A stretch of DNA of 64,000 bases from Archangium violaceum (lineage in GTDB: Bacteria > Myxococcota > Myxococcia > Myxococcales > Myxococcaceae): contig NZ_CP069396.1 in NCBI RefSeq assembly GCF_016887565.1, positions 6,368,001 to 6,432,000 on the forward strand. Reading direction: 5' to 3'. The position numbers and the translations under genes were made by a program. Within the stretch, counting starts at the first letter, position 1; every line of letters starts with the position of its first letter. Below, in pieces: positions 47,631 to 54,723 of this stretch. The notes below the pieces were generated by a model that saw nothing but the letters and a program-made list of their open reading frames with translations, made no database searches and was not told the origin of the DNA.

Positions 47631-48548
47631 GTGACCGCTGGTTCCACGAGCAGTGCCGATCGTGCCCTCGAGCTGGCCCAGGCCGCCTATCTGGACCGTC
47701 GTGTCCCGGGATACCGCACGCGCCGGGTGCGCTGGTCGGGTGGCATGACGCAGGTCATCGAGGTTGGCGAAGGGCCGCCGCTGCTCCTGCTCCACGGTGG
47801 TCTGGGTGAAGCGTTCCAGTGGGGTCACATCCTCCCCGCGCTCGCCCGGAGGCACCGTGTGGTGGCCATCGACCGGCCCGGACATGGCCTCGCGGATCCG
47901 TTCGACTACCAGGGGGTGGAGGTACTGCCACACGCGCGGCGCTTCCTCGGGGAGATCCTCGATGCCGAGGGACTTCCGAGCGTGCCGATCGTGGCCGCCT
48001 CCATGGGAGGTCTCTGGGCCGTCGACTTCGCGCTGACGCATCCGGAGCGGGTGTCCCGGTTGGTGCTCGCCGGTGCTCCAGCGGGGATCTCCCGCGCGCT
48101 GCCCCTGCAGATGCGGCTGGGGACGCTGCCGGTGCTGAGGACGCTCGTGCGGAGGATGATGCTGCGGCCGACGCGCGACAGCACCCGCGCCTTCTGGGCG
48201 CAGTTGCTCGTCGCGCATCCGGAACGGCTGGAGGACGACTTCCTCGATGTGCTGACCGCGAGCCAGCGCCGCAATGCTCCGAGCTGGTTCACGCTCATCG
48301 ACCGGGCCTTCGACGTGCGAGGGATGAAGAAGGAGCTGCTCCTCGGGGAGCGCTGGAAGGGGCTCTCGGTCCCCACGACCTTCGTGTGGGGCGAGAAGGA
48401 TGTCTGGGGTGCACCCGAGGAGGGCGAGGCCGTGGCGGCGACGAACGCGCGGCTGCGCATGGTGCGGATTCCCGATGCGGGCCACGCGCTCTGGCGTGAT
48501 GCTCCCGAGCTCGTCGTCGACGCCATCGAGCGCGCGCTCGCGCCGTAG
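47631..48548 (+). CDS. Alpha/beta-hydrolase fold protein
   Basis: 305-residue soluble hydrolase. LLLLHGGLGEAFQW carries the oxyanion H-G-G, VVAIDRPGHGLAD is typical, the nucleophile elbow is IVAASMGGLW with Ser (first Gly of G-x-S-x-G replaced by Ala), the acid is in FVWGEKDVWG and the His in IPDAGHALW. Residues 150-230 make a helical cap. GTG 47631 has GAGGAGG upstream. Divergent from the urate operon across a 179-base gap and convergent with the SnoaL-like gene. Substrate unknown. Confidence 0.9.
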   Translation: MTAGSTSSADRALELAQAAYLDRRVPGYRTRRVRWSGGMTQVIEVGEGPPLLLLHGGLGEAFQWGHILPALARRHRVVAIDRPGHGLADPFDYQGVEVLPHARRFLGEILDAEGLPSVPIVAASMGGLWAVDFALTHPERVSRLVLAGAPAGISRALPLQMRLGTLPVLRTLVRRMMLRPTRDSTRAFWAQLLVAHPERLEDDFLDVLTASQRRNAPSWFTLIDRAFDVRGMKKELLLGERWKGLSVPTTFVWGEKDVWGAPEEGEAVAATNARLRMVRIPDAGHALWRDAPELVVDAIERALAP

Positions 48549-48554
48549 CGGGAC

Positions 48555-49094
48555 TCAGCGCATGGCGCGCCGGATCAGCTCGTTCATCGGCTGGCTCGGG
48601 TCGAGCACCTGGCGGGCGCTCTCGGCGCCACAGACGGGCAGGAGCGGGTCCGGCAACAGCCCGGCCTGGCGGAGGATCGTCGCGTTGTCCCAGTACAGGT
48701 GCTCGTGCGCGATCTTCCCCTTGTCGAACTGGACGATGGCCACCATCGCGAACTCGATGCGCTTGCCCGTCGGAGGTATGCCGGGCAGCACCCAATCCAT
48801 CTGCATGGAGTGGGTGAAGCGAATCACCATCTCGTCGACTATGCGCTCGGTGCCCACCGTCCTGGACACCGGCGTCATCTCGATGTCCGGCGGGAGCTGG
48901 TTGAGGAAGTGCTTGGAGTAGAAGACCTCGAGCTCCTCCCTGCTGGTCGCGCCCACCATCAGCGGCACCACGTTCACCCGGGGGGTGTCCGTCATCGTGG
49001 CGAGGGCCTGCTCGGTGCTCTTCGCACTGAACTCCGACTGCAGGTGGTTATCCCAGAGGCCCATCTGGGCCGAGGCTGCGGACGACTCACTCAT
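48555..49094 (-). CDS. SnoaL-like (NTF2-fold) ester-cyclase-type protein
   Basis: 179-residue NTF2-fold protein. EELEVFYSKHFLNQLPPDIE, RIVDEMVIRFTHSMQMDWVL, and FAMVAIVQFDKGKIAHEHLYWDNATILRQ (split at the strand turn) match the SnoaL/ester-cyclase profile, with the usual KI-x-HEH-x-YWD pattern. It has an N-terminal extension of about 40 residues and no signal peptide. It does not carry the PCCD motif of the 37-40 kb cluster, so it is a separate branch. Convergent with the alpha/beta hydrolase; a good AAAGGAG lies before ATG 49094. Confidence 0.85.
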   Translation of the reverse strand: MSESSAASAQMGLWDNHLQSEFSAKSTEQALATMTDTPRVNVVPLMVGATSREELEVFYSKHFLNQLPPDIEMTPVSRTVGTERIVDEMVIRFTHSMQMDWVLPGIPPTGKRIEFAMVAIVQFDKGKIAHEHLYWDNATILRQAGLLPDPLLPVCGAESARQVLDPSQPMNELIRRAMR

Positions 49095-49218
49095 GGACGA
49101 CTCCTTTCGAGGAGCTGCTGGCTACGGCGCCTGGGACTCTAGGCGAAATGGGAATCCCCCCGCTTGTGGCGCCAGATGCGCTAATCAGCGGTCGCGACCG
49201 TTCGGAAGGGGAGCTGGA

Positions 49219-51624
49219 ATGAAGCAACGACATCTCGCGCGGGCAGTGCGGCGGTTCACCTGGGGCGCCTGGAGCGTGCTGGCGCTCGCCGGGGCCGCCC
49301 GGGCGGCGGAGCCCGCCGCGCACGTGAATCCGTTCATCGGCACCACCAATGGCGGCAACGTCTTCCCCGGCGCGGTGCTGCCGTTCGGCATGGCGTCGTT
49401 CAGCCCCGAGCTGACGCCGCTGCCCGGCAGGCGGTTCCCGATCGCCGCTCCCGGTGGATACGAGTGGCGGTCGATCGGCATCAAGGGCTTCAGCCTGACG
49501 CACCTGTCCGGCACCGGCTGCACCGGGGCCAGCGGTGACGTCCCGCTCATGCCGCTCACGACCGAGGTGTCGACCTCGCCGGCGCTCGACTACGCCTTCA
49601 CGGCGTATTCGAGCCTGTTCTCCCATGCCAACGAGGAGGCCTCACCGGGCTACTACGCGGTCAAGCTCGGCAATGGGGTCAAGGCGGAGCTCAGCGCCAC
49701 CCTCCGCACCGTGGCGGGCCGCTTCACCTACCCGCCGGACCGGCCCGCCCAGCTGTTGGTTCGCACCTCCGATTCGGAGATCGGCAGCAGCGACGCGCAG
49801 GTGAAGATCGACGCCGAGCACCGCACCGTCTCGGGCCAGGTGACGAGCGGCAACTTCTGCGGCTATCTCGCTCCCGACCGGCACGAGAGCTACTACACCC
49901 TCTATTTCGTCGCCGAGTTCGACCAGCCGTTCACCGTCGGTGGCACGTGGACTGATGGCGAGCTGAAGCCGGGCGCGACCGAGGGCCGGGGTGGCACCAC
50001 CTATGGCGACCGGGGCCACCCCCCTGGAGGCAAGGGCTCGGGCGCGTGGATCGCCTTCGATGCCAGCAAGACGCCGGTGGTGGGCGTGCGCGTCGGCATC
50101 TCCTACGTCAGCGAGGAGAACGCCCGCGCCAACCTGAAGGCCGAGAACCCCGCCGGCACCTCGTTCGACACGGTCCGGCAGGCCGCGCGTCAGGCGTGGA
50201 ATGACAGGCTGGGGCAGGTCCGGATCACCGGTGGAACCGAGGACGAGCGCACCGTCTTCTACACCGCGCTGTACCACTCCCTGCTGCACCCGAACGTCTA
50301 CAGCGATGTCGATGGCCGCTACCGCGGCTTCGACCAGCAGATCCACAAGGTCTCCGGGCAGCAGAAGGCGCAGTACGCGAACTTCTCGGGCTGGGACGTC
50401 TACCGCTCGCAGGTCCAGCTGGTCACCTGGCTGGATCCCCGGATCGGCGCGGACATCGCCCAGTCCCTGCTCAACCAGGCCAACCAGAACGGAGGCATCT
50501 GGGACCGCTGGACGCACAACACCGGCGCGACCAGCGTCATGAACGGAGACCCGTCGCCGCCGACCGTGGCCGCCATCGCGGCGTTCGGCGGGACCGGATT
50601 CGATCTCAAGGGCGCCTACGCCTCGCTGCTCCAGGCCGCCACCGTCCCCACCGCGAAGGACCTGAGCAAGAAGGGCTGTCCGGTGCTCTGCGTCGGGCAG
50701 CGCCCGGGACTCGATCAGTGGCTGAAGCTGCACTACATGCCCGTCGACGCGCCCGGCTGGGGCATGGCGTCCGATACGCTCGAGCTGGTGGCGGCCGACT
50801 TCGGCGTGGCGGAGCTGGCCCGCCGCGCGGGCGACACCCGGAACTTCCGGCGCTTCCGCGAGCGCGCGGGTTGGTGGCGCAACCTGTTCAACCCCAAGGC
50901 CACACCGGAGGGCGGCTACATCCAGCCGCGCAACGCCGACGGCACCTGGCCCGCCTTCAAGCCCGAGCAGGACGACGGCTTCGTCGAGGGCAGCGGGGCC
51001 CAGTACGTCTGGATGGTGCCGTTCGATGCCCAGGGCCTGTTCGACGCCATGGGCGGAACGGACAAGGCCGTGGCCCGGCTCGATCGGTTCTTCCGCAAGG
51101 AGGACGGCAGCTGGGCGGTGACCAAAGCCGGCCCGCTGCACGCGGAGCTCGACAACGAGCCCTCGATCGCGGCGCCGTGGCTCTACGCCTTCGCCGGTCA
51201 GCCCTGGAAGACCCAGGCCGTGGTGCGCGAGGCCCTGCGTCAGATCTGGTCCAACAAGCCCGAGGGCATCTCCGGCAACGACGATCTCGGCCAGATGTCG
51301 TCCTGGTACGTCTGGTCCGCGCTGGGCATGTACCCCGTCATCCCGGGCCGGGCGGAGCTGGTGCTCGGCAGCCCCCTGTTCCCGGAGGCGGTGGTCACCC
51401 GTCCCGGTGGAACCCTCACGATCCGCGCGGCGGGGGCGGCCATGGACTCGCCCTATGTCACGGCGCTGAAGGTCAACGGCAAGACCAGCACCCGCCCGTG
51501 GCTGCCGGAGTCCTTCGCGCTCCAGGGCGGCACACTGGACTTCACCCTGTCGAAGACGCCGGACGAGCGTTGGGGCAGCGCGCGCGGGGATGCTCCGCCC
51601 TCGTTCGGGCCGAAGTCCCGCTGA
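49219..51624 (+). CDS. Secreted GH92 alpha-1,2-mannosidase
   Basis: 801-residue exported glycoside hydrolase of family 92, calcium-dependent exo-alpha-mannosidases that invert configuration. Signal peptide MKQRHLARAVRRFTWGAWSV ends near ARAAE. Family landmarks: VNPFIGTTNGGNVFPGAVLP at the mature N-terminus, GYEWRSIGIKGFSLTHLSG, the catalytic-domain FYTALYHSLLHPNVYSDVDG, FSGWDVYRSQ, DNEPSIAAPWLYAFAGQPWK and GNDDLGQMSSWYVWSALGMY. GGGGAGC precedes ATG 49219. It would act in periplasm or outside on mannans or N-glycans of fungi or other prey; no neighbouring glycan genes. Confidence 0.95.
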   Translation: MKQRHLARAVRRFTWGAWSVLALAGAARAAEPAAHVNPFIGTTNGGNVFPGAVLPFGMASFSPELTPLPGRRFPIAAPGGYEWRSIGIKGFSLTHLSGTGCTGASGDVPLMPLTTEVSTSPALDYAFTAYSSLFSHANEEASPGYYAVKLGNGVKAELSATLRTVAGRFTYPPDRPAQLLVRTSDSEIGSSDAQVKIDAEHRTVSGQVTSGNFCGYLAPDRHESYYTLYFVAEFDQPFTVGGTWTDGELKPGATEGRGGTTYGDRGHPPGGKGSGAWIAFDASKTPVVGVRVGISYVSEENARANLKAENPAGTSFDTVRQAARQAWNDRLGQVRITGGTEDERTVFYTALYHSLLHPNVYSDVDGRYRGFDQQIHKVSGQQKAQYANFSGWDVYRSQVQLVTWLDPRIGADIAQSLLNQANQNGGIWDRWTHNTGATSVMNGDPSPPTVAAIAAFGGTGFDLKGAYASLLQAATVPTAKDLSKKGCPVLCVGQRPGLDQWLKLHYMPVDAPGWGMASDTLELVAADFGVAELARRAGDTRNFRRFRERAGWWRNLFNPKATPEGGYIQPRNADGTWPAFKPEQDDGFVEGSGAQYVWMVPFDAQGLFDAMGGTDKAVARLDRFFRKEDGSWAVTKAGPLHAELDNEPSIAAPWLYAFAGQPWKTQAVVREALRQIWSNKPEGISGNDDLGQMSSWYVWSALGMYPVIPGRAELVLGSPLFPEAVVTRPGGTLTIRAAGAAMDSPYVTALKVNGKTSTRPWLPESFALQGGTLDFTLSKTPDERWGSARGDAPPSFGPKSR

Positions 51625-51635
51625 GGTCCTTCGCG

Positions 51636-51710
51636 CTGGTGACAGGAGTCATCAGGCGTGCCTCCTGTCACCAGGGGTCTGGCGCCCCAAGGGGTGACCG
51701 GAGTCACCAG
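51636..51710. repeat. Repeated GGTGAC-GGAG motifs, possible enhancer sites
   Basis: GGTGACAGGAGTCATCAGG (51639) and GGTGACCGGAGTCACCAGG (51693) are direct repeats 54 bases apart; a third inverted copy at 51662-51674 (CTCCTGTCACCAG) forms perfect 13-base arms with 51636-51648. The second copy contains the GGTGAC/GTCACC palindrome (51693-51708). The block lies 40-130 bases upstream of a sigma-54 promoter candidate, the usual place for enhancer-binding protein sites. The first pair could also serve as a terminator of the GH92 gene. Confidence 0.55.
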
Positions 51711-51749
51711 GGAACGCCCGGCTCCGAGGCTCCCGCGGGCCTCGAGGGG

Positions 51750-51767
51750 CTGGCACGGGTCCTGCTT
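51750..51767 (+). promoter_or_regulatory. Probable sigma-54 promoter of the transglycosylase gene
   Basis: CTGGCACGGGTCCTGCTT matches the sigma-54 consensus (TGGCACG, four bases, TTGCW) with one change. GG at 51752-51753 and GC at 51764-51765 have the required ten-base separation (-24/-12). Transcription would start near 51777, leaving about 55 bases of leader before ATG 51832. Confidence 0.6.
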
Positions 51768-51831
51768 TGGGTCAGGGCATGACGGCCTCGAGGGGCCGCA
51801 TCGCCACCCGACTCCCAAAGGAACGACCGCC

Positions 51832-52725
51832 ATGGCTCTCTCGCCCATCTCCCAGAACCCGGTTGCTTGCCGTCTCCCGCAGCAGGACGTGGCCACCCCC
51901 CGCGTGGGTGGGGTTGTCCAGACGCCTTCCGAGGCCCTCTCCCCGCGGGGGCTCGAAGCGCTGGGACTCCAGAAGGACGGTTTCAGCTCGGGCCCGCAGC
52001 TCGGAGCGCAGTGGGAGCAGTTCGTCCAGGGGGCCTCGGCCATCATCGGGGCATTGAAGGATCTGCAGGCGCTGCAGACCTCCGAGCTCGAGGGAGTGTT
52101 CGGGAAGTCCCTGGGCCTCGACTCGGAGTCCGGGCTGTCGCCCTTCGAGGACAGCTTCTCGCCGGCCGCGGAGCTGGGCACGGAGCTGCCCGGGGCGAGC
52201 GCCCCCGCCTCGACGAGCGGCGCGAACACGGTCACGCCCTCGGGCGACGCGCGGCTGGGCGCCGGGATGCCGCCGGCCCTGGCGAAGTTCAAGGACACCA
52301 TCGAGTCCGCCGCGTCCAAGACGGGCGTGCCGGCGTCCGTCCTGGCGGCGCAGATCTGGCAGGAGTCGCGTGGCAACCTGGAGGCCATCTCCACCAATGG
52401 TGGCAACGGGCTGACCGATACCGGCCTGATGCAGGTGAACCCCAACACCTACAAGGAGCTCCAGTCCAAGTACCCCGAGCTCCAGGGCAAGAACCTCTCC
52501 GATCCCGCGACCAACATCCTCGCGGGCGCCTACTACATGAAGGACATGAAGGAGCAGTTCGGGAACTGGGATCTCGCCCTGCGCGCCTACAACTCGGGCC
52601 CCAACGGCGTCGATCGCTCCAACCCGAACGCCATCCCCGCGGGCACGGGTGACGCCACCTATGTCCAGAAGGTGAAGCAGTTCGCGGACATCATCTCCAC
52701 CGGTAACGGTACGCTGCCCGCGTAG
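51832..52725 (+). CDS. Lytic transglycosylase (SLT domain) without signal peptide
   Basis: 297-residue protein. The C-terminal half (about 150-290) is a goose-lysozyme/SLT domain cleaving the MurNAc-GlcNAc bond of peptidoglycan: catalytic Glu in QIWQESRGN, GLMQVNPNTY, DPATNILAGAYYMKDM and the AYNSGPNGV motif. The N-terminal half is Ser/Pro/Ala/Gly-rich and probably disordered. There is no hydrophobic signal sequence at ATG 51832 (AAAGGAA precedes it), nor in the longer open frame. Export by a non-Sec route, as for effectors or flagellar/secretion-apparatus transglycosylases, is inferred. Confidence 0.88.
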   Translation: MALSPISQNPVACRLPQQDVATPRVGGVVQTPSEALSPRGLEALGLQKDGFSSGPQLGAQWEQFVQGASAIIGALKDLQALQTSELEGVFGKSLGLDSESGLSPFEDSFSPAAELGTELPGASAPASTSGANTVTPSGDARLGAGMPPALAKFKDTIESAASKTGVPASVLAAQIWQESRGNLEAISTNGGNGLTDTGLMQVNPNTYKELQSKYPELQGKNLSDPATNILAGAYYMKDMKEQFGNWDLALRAYNSGPNGVDRSNPNAIPAGTGDATYVQKVKQFADIISTGNGTLPA

Positions 52726-52777
52726 GACTGACTGGCGCCTCGCCAACGGCCTTCGAGTGGGTTATGGGCGCGGGTGA

Positions 52778-53530
52778 ATGCCCTCCCCATCGAAGGTCCT
52801 CTCGGTCCAGGAGCTACGCAAGCAGTACGGGGCCACCGTCGCCGTCGACGGCATCTCGTTCGACGTGGGCCGCAATGAGATCGTCGGGCTCCTGGGGCCC
52901 AATGGTGCCGGGAAGACCACGACCATCAACATGGTCCTCGGTGTCCTCGAGCCGAGCTCGGGGTCCATCCGCATCGAGGACGTGGAGCTCTCGAGGCGCC
53001 GCTCCCAGGCGCTCGCGCGCACCAACTTCGCCGCCGTCTACGCGCCCCTGCCCGGCAACCTCACCGTGCAGCAGAACCTGCGCGTCTTCGGCCTCATCTA
53101 CGGCGTGAAGGGGCTCACCCAGCGCATCGAGGAGCTGCTCGCGCAGTTCGACCTCGTGCGCTTCCGTCACGTGAAGTGCGGCGTGCTCTCCTCGGGAGAG
53201 CAGACGCGGGTGGCCCTGGCCAAGGCCATGCTCAACCGTCCCCGGCTCCTGCTGCTCGACGAGCCGACGGCCTCGTTGGATCCCTCGACGGCGCGCGACA
53301 TCCGCGCCCGGATCCGCGAGTTCGCCACACAAGGGGAGGGCGGTGTGCTCTGGACCTCGCACAACATGTACGAGGTGGAGGAGGTCTGCGACCGCGTGCT
53401 CTTCGTCTCGCGCGGGAAGATCCTGCTCGAGGGAGATCCCAGGCGCCTGCCACAACAGCACGGCAAAGCGACGCTCGAGGAGCTGTTCATCACCGTGGCG
53501 CGCGAGCCGCTCGCGCTGGAGCAGGCCTGA
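52778..53530 (+). CDS. ABC-2 type exporter ATP-binding protein
   Basis: 250-residue cytosolic ATPase. Walker A GPNGAGKTT at about 40-48, Q-loop region NFAAVYAPLPGN, signature LSSGEQTRVA (variant of LSGGQ), Walker B LLLLDEPTASLDP and switch His in WTSHNMYEVEEVCD. It resembles the DrrA/NodI-like ABC-2 subfamily that exports antibiotics, polysaccharides or lipids. The permease gene begins two bases after its stop. Start ATG 52778. Confidence 0.95.
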   Translation: MPSPSKVLSVQELRKQYGATVAVDGISFDVGRNEIVGLLGPNGAGKTTTINMVLGVLEPSSGSIRIEDVELSRRRSQALARTNFAAVYAPLPGNLTVQQNLRVFGLIYGVKGLTQRIEELLAQFDLVRFRHVKCGVLSSGEQTRVALAKAMLNRPRLLLLDEPTASLDPSTARDIRARIREFATQGEGGVLWTSHNMYEVEEVCDRVLFVSRGKILLEGDPRRLPQQHGKATLEELFITVAREPLALEQA

Positions 53531-53532
53531 CC

Positions 53533-54336
53533 ATGTTTCCCACCCGCGCCGCCGCCATCATCCTCCGTCAGTTCTATCTCCTGCGTGGCAGCCCCTCGCG
53601 CGTCTTCCCGCTCTTCGTGTGGGTGGCCATCGACATCGTGCTGTGGGGCTTCATCACCCGGTATCTCAATGCCGTCAGCGGCTCTGGCCTCGACTTCGTG
53701 CCCTCGCTCCTGGGCGCGGTGCTGCTCTGGGACTTCCTGACCCGGGTCATGCAGGGCGTGACGATGGCGTTCTTCGAGGACGTGTGGTCGCGCAACTTCC
53801 TCAACATCTTCGCCACGCCGCTCTCCATCTCGGAGTACGTCGGCGGGCTGGTGCTCTCGAGCATCGCGACGAGCTCGGTCGGGCTCATCGTGATGGTCGT
53901 CGTGGCGGGCACGGTGTTCGACCTGTCGCTGTTCTCGTACGGCATCCTGCTCGTGCCGTTCCTGCTCGTGCTCTTCCTGTTCGGGATTGCCCTGGGCATC
54001 TTCGGCAGCGCGGTGGTGCTCCGGCTCGGGCCGTCCGCGGAGTGGTTCGTCTGGCCCATTCCCGCCGTGGTCTCGCCGTTCGCTGGTGTGTTCTATCCGC
54101 TCGCGACGCTGCCGAAGTGGATGCAGCTCATCGCGCACCTGCTGCCGCCGTCCTACGTCTTCGAGGGCATGCGGACCATCGTCTCGGGAGGTGCGTTCTC
54201 GGGGACCACGCTGCTGTGGGGCGTGGGGCTCGCCGTGCTCTACATCCTGCTGGCGTGCTGGTTCTTCACGCGCGTCTACCGGCACGCGGTGCGCACCGGC
54301 CTCATCGCCCGCTACAGCGCCGAGAGTGTGAGCTGA
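53533..54336 (+). CDS. ABC-2 type exporter permease
   Basis: 267-residue inner-membrane protein with six predicted helices, typical of DrrB/NodJ-like ABC-2 permeases. Landmarks: LFVWVAIDIVLWGFITRYL, LLWDFLTRVMQGVTMAFFED, the conserved P-x-x-x-x-P segment around PIPAVVSPFAGVFYPLATLP and the loop helix HLLPPSYVFEGMRTIV. It is coupled to the ATPase gene and ends the unit; a palindromic hairpin follows 40 bases later. Substrate not visible. Confidence 0.93.
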   Translation: MFPTRAAAIILRQFYLLRGSPSRVFPLFVWVAIDIVLWGFITRYLNAVSGSGLDFVPSLLGAVLLWDFLTRVMQGVTMAFFEDVWSRNFLNIFATPLSISEYVGGLVLSSIATSSVGLIVMVVVAGTVFDLSLFSYGILLVPFLLVLFLFGIALGIFGSAVVLRLGPSAEWFVWPIPAVVSPFAGVFYPLATLPKWMQLIAHLLPPSYVFEGMRTIVSGGAFSGTTLLWGVGLAVLYILLACWFFTRVYRHAVRTGLIARYSAESVS

Positions 54337-54376
54337 GCCGGGTGGGGGAGGGGACCTTCCGGTCGCGTGCCGGACG

Positions 54377-54401
54377 AACTGGTCCGATGGTCGGACCAGT
54401 T
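54377..54401 (+). terminator. Terminator-like hairpin after the ABC exporter
   Basis: Perfect eleven-base arms AACTGGTCCGA / TCGGACCAGTT with a TGG loop, 40 bases after the permease stop, followed by GTTCCC rather than a U-tract. Likely the end of the two-gene transcript; an operator role is less likely because no start follows. Confidence 0.55.
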
Positions 54402-54452
54402 GTTCCCGAGTGCGCCCGGGACCTCCCCCTGCCAAGACCTGGCTCCTGCCGC

Positions 54453-54723
54453 TAGTGGAATGTCCACGAAGTTCGTGGACAGAGTCGTGTTGCGCATGCT
54501 CCCTCTCCCTCTGGGAGAGGGCGGGGGGTGAGGGTCGTCACCCTCGTGTTCCTCGCCCCGGCTTGTATCGCGGCACGCAACCGCCCCCCTCGCCGTCCGC
54601 TGTGAACTCCCATGGGGTCATGCGCTCCAGGGGGAAGACCCTCACCCTAGCCCTCTCCCAGAGGGAGAGGGGACATCCACGGGCCCTCGGACTCTGTCCA
54701 AGGACTTCGTGGCCACTCCACTA
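54453..54723. mobile_element. MITE-like element, 267 bases, TA target duplication
   Basis: 31-base imperfect terminal inverted repeats (27 identical): GTGGAATGTCCACGAAGTTC... at 54455-54485 and its counterpart GTGGAGTGGCCACGAAGTCC... read from 54721 to 54691 on the other strand. The ends are flanked by TA on both sides (54453-54454, 54722-54723), as for Tc1/mariner or IS630-type insertions. Inside, a second inverted pair around CCTCTCCCTCTGGGAGAGGG (54499-54535 and 54638-54672) forms a large stem. No transposase is encoded, so it must be mobilised in trans. It also holds the perfect TGTCCACGAA/TTCGTGGACA palindrome at 54461-54481. Confidence 0.8.
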
